DNA of 40,888 nt from Candidatus Anaerotruncus excrementipullorum (GTDB lineage: Bacteria > Bacillota > Clostridia > Oscillospirales > Ruminococcaceae), in NCBI GenBank assembly GCA_019114825.1, contig DXES01000163.1, positions 1 to 40,888 on the forward strand, in the 5' to 3' direction. This document shows positions 1 to 7,955 of the stretch, piece by piece. A model generated the notes under the pieces. The model searched no databases. It was given only the letters and a program-made list of their open reading frames with translations, and had not been told where the DNA came from. How positions within the stretch are numbered: the first letter of the stretch is position 1; every line of letters starts with the position of its first letter. Position numbers and translations under genes: made by a program.

Positions 1-149
1 AAAAGGTGGACGAAAACTTTACTAACGCAGCCCCGCGGGCGGGTGCGCTGCCGCAAGGGCAAGCCCAACGGGCGCGAGTGGCAGCGGGCCCGGGCCCGCC
101 CGCCTTTTGGAAAAGGCGGGCGAAAACTTTACTAATGTAGCCCCGCGGG
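1..149. repeat. Imperfect direct repeat, copies at 1-39 and 111-149
   Basis: AAAAGGtGGaCGAAAACTTTACTAAcGcAGCCCCGCGGG versus AAAAGGcGGgCGAAAACTTTACTAAtGtAGCCCCGCGGG, 35/39 identical. Copy 2 sits in a perfect hairpin CGCCCGCCTTTT-GG-AAAAGGCGGGCG (97-122) and is followed by GTAGCCCC-GCG-GGGGCTAC (137-155). Confidence 0.85.
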
Positions 150-159
150 GGCTACCCCG

Positions 160-1107
160 CTACTTTTTCAGCGCAATCGCCCTCTTCGCCTGCTCCGCAA
201 TCTTTGCGGCAGTCAGGCCGTAGGCCTCCAGCACCTGGGGCGCCTTGCCCGAACGGCCAAAGACATCCTCCACCCCGTGGCGGATCACCGGCACCGGATA
301 GGCCTCGCTCAGGTATTCACAGACCGCAGCCCCCAGGCCGCCCAGCACATTGGCCTCCTCCGAGGTGACAATGCACCCGGTCTCCTGGGCCGCCTGCAGC
401 ACCAGCTGGGTGTCCAGCGGCTTGATCGTGTGCATATCGATCACCCGGGCGGAGATTCCCTCCCCGGCCAGGCTCTCAGCCGCCTTCAGCGCCTCCTGTA
501 CCATCATGCCCACTGCAATGATGGTCACATCCCCGCCATCCCGCAGGGTCGCCCCCTTGCCCAGCTGGAACCGGTACCCGGGGATGGTATCGGTCACCGT
601 CTCCACCGCCAACCGGCCCAAACGCATATAGGCAGGGCCGTCATATTCCAAAAGGGCCTTCACCGCCTCATGCATCTCATAGCCATCGCAGGGGCAGAGC
701 ACCAGCATCCCCGGGATCGCCCGCATCAGGGCGAAATCCTCAATACACTGGTGGGTAGCGCCATCCTCGCCCACCGACAGCCCCCCGTGGGACCCCACAA
801 CCTTTACATTCAAATGGGGATAGGCCAGGGAATTGCGCACCTGCTCCCAAGCACGGCCGGCAGAGAACATGGCAAACGAATTGACAAATGGCAGCTTGCC
901 GCAGGTGGCCAGCCCAGCGGCTACCCCCACCATATTGGCCTCTGCAATCCCCAAATCAAAGAATTTTTCCGGAAAAGCTTTGGCAAAGGTGTTGGTCATG
1001 GTGGCGCTGGCCAGATCGGCATCCATCACCACCAGGTTGGGATATTGGCTTCCAAATTCCACCAGCGCCTTGCCATAGGCCGCCCGTGTCGCAATCACTT
1101 CACCCAT
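160..1107 (-). CDS. Transketolase, C-terminal (pyrimidine-binding plus C-terminal) subunit
   Basis: 315 aa, MGEVIATRAAYGKALVEFGSQYPNLVVMDADLASATMT...; follows the N-terminal subunit gene by 4 nt. Confidence 0.93.
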   Translation of the reverse strand: MGEVIATRAAYGKALVEFGSQYPNLVVMDADLASATMTNTFAKAFPEKFFDLGIAEANMVGVAAGLATCGKLPFVNSFAMFSAGRAWEQVRNSLAYPHLNVKVVGSHGGLSVGEDGATHQCIEDFALMRAIPGMLVLCPCDGYEMHEAVKALLEYDGPAYMRLGRLAVETVTDTIPGYRFQLGKGATLRDGGDVTIIAVGMMVQEALKAAESLAGEGISARVIDMHTIKPLDTQLVLQAAQETGCIVTSEEANVLGGLGAAVCEYLSEAYPVPVIRHGVEDVFGRSGKAPQVLEAYGLTAAKIAEQAKRAIALKK

Positions 1108-1111
1108 TTTT

Positions 1112-1954
1112 TCAACCCTCCAGACCTTTTAAAGTGGCTTCCAATTCCGCCCGCGCCTGTTCATACTGTTCTGTATTGGGGGCCTTGCCATGCCAACCGG
1201 CATTGTTTTCCATAAAGGAAACCCCTTTGCCCTTTACCGTCTTGGCCAAAATCATGGTGGGCTTGCCCCGATAGGCAGCCGCCTGGTCCAGCGCATCCGA
1301 GATGGCGCACAGGTCATGGCCGTCACAGTGGAGCACATGCCAGCCAAACGCCTCCCATTTGGCATCCAACGGCTCGGAGGGCATCACCTGGGCGGTGGGG
1401 CCGTCGATCTGCAGGCCGTTTACATCGATGATAGCGCACAGGTTGTCCAAATGCCATTTGGCAGCGGCCATCCCCGCCTCCCAAACCTGGCCCTCTTCAA
1501 TCTCCCCATCCCCCAATAGGGCATAGGTGCGGTAGGCCTTCTGGTCCAATTTCCCTGCCAAAGCCATTCCAACGGCAGCGGAGATCCCCTGGCCCAGGGA
1601 ACCGGTGGACATATCCACCCCTTTTACATACCGCATCTCCGCATGGCCGGAGAGATGCCCCTTCACACTGCGGAACAGCTGCAATTCCTCCTGGGGGAAA
1701 TAGCCCCGCATGGCCAAAATCGGATAGAGGGCGGGGGTGCAGTGGCCTTTGGAGAGGACAAACCGGTCCCGGTCCGGGTCGGTGGGATTTTGGGGGTCGA
1801 TCTGCATCTTTTCAAAATAGAGCACCGTCAATAGGTCGATTGCCGACAGCGACCCTCCAATATGGCCGGAGGCGGCATGGTAGACCATATCCAGCCCCGC
1901 CAAGCGGGCCCGGGCCGCCAGGACAGCCAGCTGTTTGGCGCGTTTTTGATCCAT
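1112..1954 (-). CDS. Transketolase, N-terminal (TPP-binding) subunit
   Basis: 280 aa with GHIGGSLSAIDLLTVLYF, LSKGHCTPALY and GDGEIEEGQVWEA (TPP motif). Confidence 0.93.
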   Translation of the reverse strand: MDQKRAKQLAVLAARARLAGLDMVYHAASGHIGGSLSAIDLLTVLYFEKMQIDPQNPTDPDRDRFVLSKGHCTPALYPILAMRGYFPQEELQLFRSVKGHLSGHAEMRYVKGVDMSTGSLGQGISAAVGMALAGKLDQKAYRTYALLGDGEIEEGQVWEAGMAAAKWHLDNLCAIIDVNGLQIDGPTAQVMPSEPLDAKWEAFGWHVLHCDGHDLCAISDALDQAAAYRGKPTMILAKTVKGKGVSFMENNAGWHGKAPNTEQYEQARAELEATLKGLEG

Positions 1955-2110
1955 GAAAAAATCATCCTTTCCTCTTCATTTGCGGGATACCGGGAAGGGA
2001 AGGGCCCCCGGCCCCTCCGGTGGATTGGCTTGCCTTTATCATAATACAGATTCCCTGCCGATGCAAGTGCGCCCCTGGGAATTTCTTCCCCCTGGGGCGG
2101 AAAATAGGAA

Positions 2111-2139
2111 TTGACTTGCCGGGCGGATTTTGCTATAAT
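2111..2139 (+). promoter_or_regulatory. Sigma70/sigmaA promoter of the tRNA-Ser gene
   Basis: TTGACT (2111-2116), 17-nt spacer, TATAAT (2134-2139), about 20 nt upstream of the tRNA. Confidence 0.85.
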
Positions 2140-2159
2140 ATTTGCGCATAAATTTTTCT

Positions 2160-2251
2160 GGAGATGTACCCAAGTGGTCGAAGGGTCCGCACTCGAAATG
2201 CGGTAGGCGTCTAATCCACGCGCGAGAGTTCGAATCTCTCCATCTCCGCCA
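2160..2251 (+). tRNA. tRNA-Ser (anticodon CGA), CCA encoded
   Basis: Acceptor GGAGATG/CATCTCC, anticodon arm CCGCA-CTCGAAA-TGCGG, long class II variable arm, T arm GAGAG-TTCGAAT-CTCTC, 3' GCCA. Confidence 0.96.
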
Positions 2252-2326
2252 CCAGGCAAGGGCCTGGAGCCACTCGCGCTCCGGGCCTTTTGCTTTATCC
2301 AAAAATTTTCGCACGCGTCCAAAGCA

Positions 2327-2654
2327 GATCTAAACTGACCGCCCATCTCAAAAATCCCGCCACGGTGTGCCGTGGCGGGATTTTTCCACAGGGGGCTTTG
2401 CCCCCTATGTGGCGGGAATTTTCTCCGCTTCGCTCTAAAAATTCCCTGTTTTCCCCCACAGAGGAGCGCCGGCAGATGCCTTTCGGCCTGCCGGCGGGGA
2501 ACGGGTTTCCCTTGCTCCTCCTTCTCCGCAAAAGGGCACGCGCGGCTCGCCTGCTCGACCCAAAGCGCCCTCGCGACGGCTCACAGCCGCTACCACCCTT
2601 TTGCGGGTAACAAGAATCTTAGATTCTCGATCGAAACTGACCGCCTATCCCAAA
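2327..2654. repeat. Direct repeat pair GATCNAAACTGACCGCCYATCYCAAA (2327-2352 and 2629-2654)
   Basis: 23/26 identical; each copy abuts a strong hairpin. Confidence 0.8.
2350..2385. terminator. Bidirectional intrinsic-terminator-like hairpin
   Basis: AAAAATCCCGCCACGG-TGTG-CCGTGGCGGGATTTTT, perfect 16-bp stem. Confidence 0.8.
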
Positions 2655-2689
2655 TAAAAAAGACACCTACGGGTGTCTTTTTTATTTGG
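2650..2689. terminator. Bidirectional intrinsic-terminator-like hairpin
   Basis: CCAAATAAAAAAGACACC-TACG-GGTGTCTTTTTTATTTGG, perfect 18-bp stem. Confidence 0.85.
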
Positions 2690-2767
2690 TGCGTCCGCTG
2701 CGGCGGGATTCCGCGTCTCCTTCTGGGGCCGTCCCGGGCTTCCACCAAAACCGGCAGCCGTGCGGCC

Positions 2768-2806
2768 AAAAGCGGGGCCTCCCTGATTGAGAGGCCCCGC
2801 TTTTTT
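2768..2806 (+). terminator. Intrinsic terminator
   Basis: AAAAGCGGGGCCTC-CCTGATTGA-GAGGCCCCGCTTTTTT, 14-bp stem plus T run. Confidence 0.8.
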
Positions 2807-2907
2807 AGCGCCCAGGGTGGATTTCCAGTCCCCTTTTTGGGGGAGGTTGGGTTTTTAAGGTAAGAGGTGTTTTCCCCATTTGACCGCCAAGAGAAGGAGG
2901 TTTTATC

Positions 2908-3420
2908 ATGGACAAGCTGCTGCCGTTCCTATCCGTCCTATTGGTATCGGCCCTGCTGGCGGGCTGCGGCCCAGGGGCCCCGGCCGCCCCGGCGGAGAGC
3001 TTGGCGTCCTCTGCCCCGGTATCCTCCCCGGCCGGTACCGCGCTGACCGAGACCGGCCTGACCCAGGAGGAGACCGACCAGCTGGCCGCCGCCAAGGAGG
3101 CCTACGAGGCCATGAGCCCCGAGGAACAGGAACTCGCCCGCGCTCAGGAGCGGGTTTGGTGCCCCAATTTCGACCACCTGGACTGGGAAACCCGGATAGA
3201 TACCAACCTGATCCGATATGTGGGGGCTGAGGAGTTTGACAGCTGGGCCGATGGCCGGTGGGAAGCGGGGCTCTGCACCTCCATCTACGACCTTGCCCGG
3301 GATTTTTCCATCTCCTACCAGCAGCTGGAGGGGCTGATCCAGGAAAACGGCCTGGAGGCCCTCTACCCGCTGGAGCGGGTGAAGGCCCGGTTCGCGGCGC
3401 TGGGGTTTCCGGAGGCCTGA
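2908..3420 (+). CDS. Predicted lipoprotein of unknown function
   Basis: 170 aa; SD GAAGGAGG; signal peptide with lipobox LLAGC (MDKLLPFLSVLLVSALLAGCGPG). Confidence 0.8.
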   Translation: MDKLLPFLSVLLVSALLAGCGPGAPAAPAESLASSAPVSSPAGTALTETGLTQEETDQLAAAKEAYEAMSPEEQELARAQERVWCPNFDHLDWETRIDTNLIRYVGAEEFDSWADGRWEAGLCTSIYDLARDFSISYQQLEGLIQENGLEALYPLERVKARFAALGFPEA

Positions 3421-3533
3421 GGGGGCCAGCCGGCAAAAAAATGCCCTATTCGTTGTAAAAACAACAGACTTTCTCCTCTGCAACGGGTATCCTAGAGAGG
3501 AGAACACCCATCCGGGGAAAGGAGGCCGTTTTT

Positions 3534-3863
3534 ATGGGTGGCATGAAAAATATTGCGAAGGGCCAGCTGCTGCGGCTGGAACAGGAGATCCAATACCAAG
3601 AGGGCCAGGTGGTGAGCAAGACGCTGGCCCAGAACCCCCATGTGAGCCTGACCCTCTTCGCCTTTGAGCAGGGGGAGGAGATCAGCACCCACCAGTCGGG
3701 CGGGGACGCCATGGTCACCGCCCTGGATGGGGTGGGGCGGATCACCATCGATGGGCAGGAATACCTGCTGAAAAAGGGGGAGACCATCGTCATGCCCGCC
3801 GGTATCCCCCACGCGGTCTACGGCCAGGAGCGGTTTAAAATGCTGCTCACCGTGGTCTTTTAA
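3534..3863 (+). CDS. Small cupin-domain protein
   Basis: 109 aa; EQGEEISTHQSGGDAMVTALDGVGRITIDGQEYLLKKGETIVMPAGIPHAV is a typical two-motif cupin; SD AAAGGAGG. Confidence 0.9.
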   Translation: MGGMKNIAKGQLLRLEQEIQYQEGQVVSKTLAQNPHVSLTLFAFEQGEEISTHQSGGDAMVTALDGVGRITIDGQEYLLKKGETIVMPAGIPHAVYGQERFKMLLTVVF

Positions 3864-3883
3864 AGCCATCCCGCGCCTTTTTC

Positions 3884-3915
3884 GGGCCCCGCCGGCATTT
3901 GGCCCGGCGGGGCCC
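3884..3915 (+). terminator. Probable terminator after the cupin gene
   Basis: GGGCCCCGCCGG...CCGGCGGGGCCC followed by CTTCTCTTTT. Confidence 0.55.
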
Positions 3916-3958
3916 CTTCTCTTTTGGGGCGGTGAAAAAAACAGCCGTGTTTTTCCCC

Positions 3959-3987
3959 TTGTAAACCGCCGCCCCTTCCACTACAAT
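3959..3987 (+). promoter_or_regulatory. Candidate promoter of the hydrolase/LysR/serine hydrolase operon
   Basis: TTGTAA, 17 nt, TACAAT, upstream of the 4027 start. Confidence 0.5.
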
Positions 3988-4026
3988 GGAGGGGGAGGCA
4001 CCCCACCAAAAAAGGAGCGAGGACGG

Positions 4027-4845
4027 ATGGACCTGTTGGAGGCCGGGCTCTCCCCAGAGGCCCGGGAGAATCTATTTGGCGATGCGGCCGGCAACATGCT
4101 TTGGAGCTGCCGGGCCGACCCGCGGTTTTGTTACTACGCCTACCTCCCCCAGAGGGAGGGGCCGCTGCCGGTGATCGTCTACCTCCACGGCACCGGCCGG
4201 GAATATCCCAGCCCGGTGCGGGAGGAGCTGGAGGCGTTTGGGCGGCGGCATGGCTGCTGTGTGCTGGCCCCCCTCTTCCCTGGCGGCATCACCCAGCCGG
4301 ACGGCTTCAACGGCTATAAGCTGCTGCGGGAGGGCGGGGTCTGTTACGACCTGGCGCTATTGGAGATGCTGCGGGAGCTGGGGGAGCGGTGCCCCGCCGC
4401 CCAGACCCGGCAGGTGTTCCTCTATGGCCACTCGGGGGGCGGCCAGTTTGTCAACCGGTTTTTCTTCCTGCACCCCCACCGGCTGCGGGGCGTCTGCATC
4501 AGCGCGCCGGGGCGGCCCACCTTCCTGGACCGGACCCGGCCGTTCTACTGGGGGACCCAGGACTGGGAGGCGGTGTTCGGCGGCCCCATCCGGATGGACC
4601 TGCTGCGCCGGGTGCCGGTGCTATTGGTGGTGGGCAGCCGGGAGCGGGCGTTTATCGGGGAGGCGTTCTGCGGCCAAAACCGGGTGGAGCGGGTACAGGC
4701 CCTCCACAAAAATTTCCTGGAAAATGGGGTCCCTGCCACCCTCGCCATCCTGGAGGGGGCGGACCACGACAGCGCCAGCCGGGAGCGGACCCGGCGGTTC
4801 TGCCAATGGCTGGAAGGGACCTTCGGAGAGGAGTTTTTGGCATGA
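4027..4845 (+). CDS. Alpha/beta hydrolase (esterase-like)
   Basis: 272 aa; PVIVYLHGTG oxyanion region, nucleophile elbow LYGHSGGGQ, late ADHDS. Confidence 0.85.
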   Translation: MDLLEAGLSPEARENLFGDAAGNMLWSCRADPRFCYYAYLPQREGPLPVIVYLHGTGREYPSPVREELEAFGRRHGCCVLAPLFPGGITQPDGFNGYKLLREGGVCYDLALLEMLRELGERCPAAQTRQVFLYGHSGGGQFVNRFFFLHPHRLRGVCISAPGRPTFLDRTRPFYWGTQDWEAVFGGPIRMDLLRRVPVLLVVGSRERAFIGEAFCGQNRVERVQALHKNFLENGVPATLAILEGADHDSASRERTRRFCQWLEGTFGEEFLA

Positions 4846-5777
4846 ATATCGACAGCTTTCGCTATCTCATCGCGGTGGAGGAGTATGGGAGCATCTCCTC
4901 CGCCTCCCGGCACCTGTTTATCACCCAGCCGGCGCTGACCAAACAGATCCTCAAGCTGGAATCCGAGCTGGGGGGGCGGCTCTTCAACCGGAACAGCCGC
5001 CCCATCTCCTTCACCGCCCTGGGCAAAACCGCCCTGCGGTATGCCCACCAGATGGTGCGGCTCTACAACGATATGCTGGAGGAGCTGGACGCCCAGCTGG
5101 GCCAGCAGAACCACACCATCCGCATCGCCTGCACCCTGCGGGGTAGCGGCATCCTGATGGGCCTCTTGCAGAAGCTCCAGGCGGATGAGTGGAACCTCAC
5201 CATCCTGGACGGCAGCGCCGACGAGTGCGAACAGTGGCTGCTGGAGGAGAAATGCGACTTGGCCTTCCTCACCACGCCGCTGCAGTACCGGGGGATTGAG
5301 GTCCAGGTGCTGGAGGAGGACCCCCTGGCCTTCCTGCTGCCCGAGAGCTACCAGCCCCGGGGGCCGGCGGCGCCGGAATCCCCCGAGCCGGGCCTGCTGG
5401 CGGTCTATTCCCTCCTGCCCCAGCAGCTGGAGTCCTTCCTGTTCATCATGAGCAAGGAGGGGCACAGCATGTTCCACGCCCAAAAGGCGTTTTTGGAGCA
5501 GAGCGGCATCCACCCCAAAAAGCTATTGTATGTGGACCAGATCGATGTGGGGGCGCGGCTGGCCCTGGGGGGGGTGGGCGCCGTATTGGCCCCCCAGAGC
5601 ACCGCCGTAGCCCTGGCCAAGCAGGGGCACACCTCCCGGATGTTCACCGTCCAGGGGTTTCCCCTCTCCAGGCAGGTGGTGGCGGCCAAAAAGGCCTCCC
5701 GCCAGCTGGGCCACCAGGCCCAGACCATCTGGGAGCTCTGCGTCAAACGCAGCGCAGCCAGGGGGGAGGTGGGCTAG
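4842..5777 (+). CDS. LysR-family transcriptional regulator
   Basis: MNIDSFRYLIAVEEYGSISSASRHLFITQPALTKQILKLESELGGRLFNR is an N-terminal LysR HTH; start overlaps the previous stop (ATGA). Confidence 0.92.
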   Translation: MNIDSFRYLIAVEEYGSISSASRHLFITQPALTKQILKLESELGGRLFNRNSRPISFTALGKTALRYAHQMVRLYNDMLEELDAQLGQQNHTIRIACTLRGSGILMGLLQKLQADEWNLTILDGSADECEQWLLEEKCDLAFLTTPLQYRGIEVQVLEEDPLAFLLPESYQPRGPAAPESPEPGLLAVYSLLPQQLESFLFIMSKEGHSMFHAQKAFLEQSGIHPKKLLYVDQIDVGARLALGGVGAVLAPQSTAVALAKQGHTSRMFTVQGFPLSRQVVAAKKASRQLGHQAQTIWELCVKRSAARGEVG

Positions 5778-5778
5778 G

Positions 5779-7206
5779 ATGGCGGAGGGTTCCCCTACCT
5801 GCCCGACGGCATTCCCCCCAGCAGCCGTCCTCCGGCTGCTGGACAGCCTGGAATTGCGGGGGGCCGAGGTCCACGGCCTTCTGATTCTCCACCGGGGCCG
5901 GACGGTATTTGAGGGCTACAGCGCCCCCCACCGGATGGAGGAGCCCCACATGCTCCACTCGCTGACCAAGGTGCTGGTGAATACGGCGGTGGGGCTGCTC
6001 TACGACCGGGGGGCGCTTGGCTTGGAGGACCGGGTGCTGGACTATTTCCCCGCCTACCGCCCCGGAGCCAACGCCTACCTGCAGCAGCTGACCATCCGGG
6101 ACCTGCTCACCATGCGCAGCGGCCAGCTGCGCCGGTGCGGCGGCGGGGACTGGCGGGTGCTGCAGGGCTCCTGGCTGAAGGACTACTTTTTACGGGTCCC
6201 CTTACAGCAGCAGCCGGGGAGCCGGTATGTCTACTCCAGCGGCAACAGCTACCTGCTCTCCGCCATTGTCCAACAGATCACCGGCCGGACCTGCCACGAT
6301 TTTTTGCAGGAGGCCCTCTTCCCCCAGTTGGGGATCGGGGGGATCTGCTGGACCCTGAGCCCGGAGGGAATCAACCCCGGCGGCAACGGCGCCAGCCTCA
6401 CCCTGCGGCAGCTGGCGAGGATTGCCGCCCTCTATCTGGAGGGAGGCCGGGCGTTTGGCCGGCAGCTGCTCTCCCAGCGGTGGGTGGATCTCTCCCTGGG
6501 GCGGCTGGCCTATCCCGACGGTTTTCGGGATAAGGGGGGCTACAACTTCCATTGGCGCCGCCGGGAGGGCTGCTGGCTGGCCGGCGGCATGTACGGCCAG
6601 ACCTGTGCCATCGCCCCCCAGCTGGGGACCGCCCTGGTGATGACTGCCGCCGACCCCGCCGACCGGGTGGAGCCGGAGGTGGACCGGTTCTTCCAGGACC
6701 TGGCCGCAGGGGGCGCGAGCGGGGAGGCGCACTGGCAGGCGCTGGAGAACCGGGCCCAGCGGATGACCCTGCTCAACCGGTACCCGGTCATCCTGGGGGA
6801 AAATCCGCTGCACCGGGGGCAGGCGGTCTACCGCCCAGCGGAAAATTCCGCCGGGGTCCGCTGGTTCTCCCTCTCGGTGGAGGCGGACGCGGTCACCTGC
6901 GCCTTTTGGGAGGGGGACGGCCTGCACCGGATCACCGCAGGGCTGAACCGGTGGCGGGAGGGGACCTCCCACCTGGGGGAGTGGGGCCTCCATGACGGCT
7001 ACCCGCTGGCGGGGGCGGCGGTCTGGGCCCACGCCCGCTGGCTGGATCCCCACACCCTGGAGCTGATCTGGCGGTTCTCCGGCACCGCCTACTGGGACAT
7101 GGTCACCCTCTGCTGGGGCCCGGGGCGGGTGACCCTCACCCGCCGGTCCAACACCTGCCCCCACCGGGCGGTGACCCTGGTGGGGACGCCGGACGGCGCC
7201 CTCTGA
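5779..7206 (+). CDS. Serine hydrolase, beta-lactamase/6-aminohexanoate-hydrolase-like fold
   Basis: 475 aa; SxxK motif in HSLTKVLVN, YVYSSGNSYLLSAIV, GGMYGQTCAIAPQLGTALVMT. Confidence 0.85.
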   Translation: MAEGSPTCPTAFPPAAVLRLLDSLELRGAEVHGLLILHRGRTVFEGYSAPHRMEEPHMLHSLTKVLVNTAVGLLYDRGALGLEDRVLDYFPAYRPGANAYLQQLTIRDLLTMRSGQLRRCGGGDWRVLQGSWLKDYFLRVPLQQQPGSRYVYSSGNSYLLSAIVQQITGRTCHDFLQEALFPQLGIGGICWTLSPEGINPGGNGASLTLRQLARIAALYLEGGRAFGRQLLSQRWVDLSLGRLAYPDGFRDKGGYNFHWRRREGCWLAGGMYGQTCAIAPQLGTALVMTAADPADRVEPEVDRFFQDLAAGGASGEAHWQALENRAQRMTLLNRYPVILGENPLHRGQAVYRPAENSAGVRWFSLSVEADAVTCAFWEGDGLHRITAGLNRWREGTSHLGEWGLHDGYPLAGAAVWAHARWLDPHTLELIWRFSGTAYWDMVTLCWGPGRVTLTRRSNTCPHRAVTLVGTPDGAL

Positions 7207-7220
7207 AGGGGGGCGGCGCG

Positions 7221-7556
7221 ATGTTGTGGCGGAGGCTGGCGGTCCTTTTCCCCCTCTGCATTTTATTGGTACCGGCGTCCCTCTCCCTGGGCTTTCGCCT
7301 GCGGCCCCCGGTAATCGGCGCTGTGACCGGGGCAGAGGCAGAGGTTTTGGTGACCGGCGGGGTGCGCTACCTGGCGGTGGACCCCGCCGAAAATGGCATG
7401 GGCGCCTATTCCTACGCCGACCGGGGGAAATTCCTGGGGATCGCCCGCAGCGGGGAGCGCACTCTGCGGGTCTATGCGGTGAAGGGGGACGAGGAGGAAA
7501 GGCTCCGCTATGTCCTGTGGGAGTGGGAGGGGCGTTTCTATGTCCGGGCGGAGTGA
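7221..7556 (+). CDS. Hypothetical protein with N-terminal TM/signal segment
   Basis: 111 aa; MLWRRLAVLFPLCILLVPASLSLGF; 14 nt after the previous stop. Confidence 0.65.
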   Translation: MLWRRLAVLFPLCILLVPASLSLGFRLRPPVIGAVTGAEAEVLVTGGVRYLAVDPAENGMGAYSYADRGKFLGIARSGERTLRVYAVKGDEEERLRYVLWEWEGRFYVRAE

Positions 7557-7577
7557 TCTTTCCAAACCCGGCAAAGG

Positions 7578-7625
7578 GCGGTCCCGCCCCTGCGGCTGCA
7601 GGGGCGGGACCGCACACAGTTTTTT
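7578..7625 (+). terminator. Intrinsic terminator
   Basis: GCGGTCCCGCCCCTGC-GGCT-GCAGGGGCGGGACCGC (perfect 16 bp) followed by ACACAGTTTTTTT. Confidence 0.85.
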
Positions 7626-7750
7626 TACAATTTGGACGCGGCCGGTTCTCGGTTCCTCCAAACCAGGGACATATTCCCCTGGTATCCTAGGGGCATACAC
7701 AGAACATTCCCCCTTGCCGCATCCCGCGGGATGCAGAAAGGAGCGTCCAT

Positions 7751-7891
7751 ATGCTGCAAGCGTTCACCCTCCGTTTTTTCCCCCGCCTGGCCCAATGGTT
7801 GGGCGCACCCGCCCTGCTGCGGATCCATCTGCTTTTCAGGCAGATGGGACTGGCCTCGCCGCTGGCGCCCGCCTGCCGCCGGGCCCGCTAA
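7751..7891 (+). CDS. Possible small protein (46 aa), hypothetical
   Basis: MLQAFTLRFFPRLAQWLGAPALLRIHLLFRQMGLASPLAPACRRAR; SD AAAGGAG 7 nt upstream; flanked by its own terminators. Not in the supplied ORF track. Confidence 0.4.
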   Translation: MLQAFTLRFFPRLAQWLGAPALLRIHLLFRQMGLASPLAPACRRAR

Positions 7892-7906
7892 AATAGACGG
7901 CACCCC

Positions 7907-7948
7907 AAAAGCCGCCCCGCCCGTCAAATTACGGGCGGGGCGGCTTTT
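7907..7948. terminator. Bidirectional intrinsic terminator between convergent units
   Basis: AAAAGCCGCCCCGCCCGT-CAAATT-ACGGGCGGGGCGGCTTTT, 18-bp stem. Confidence 0.9.
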
Positions 7949-7955
7949 TGCCGGT

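Noticed and set aside
2160-2700. Integrated phage or genomic island at tRNA-Ser
   Set aside because: No integrase, no phage genes and no duplicated tRNA 3' end in the window; only short direct repeats remain as a weak hint.
2372-2863. 163-aa ORF in the tRNA-downstream region
   Set aside because: Crosses two terminator hairpins, lacks an SD and looks like translated hairpin DNA.
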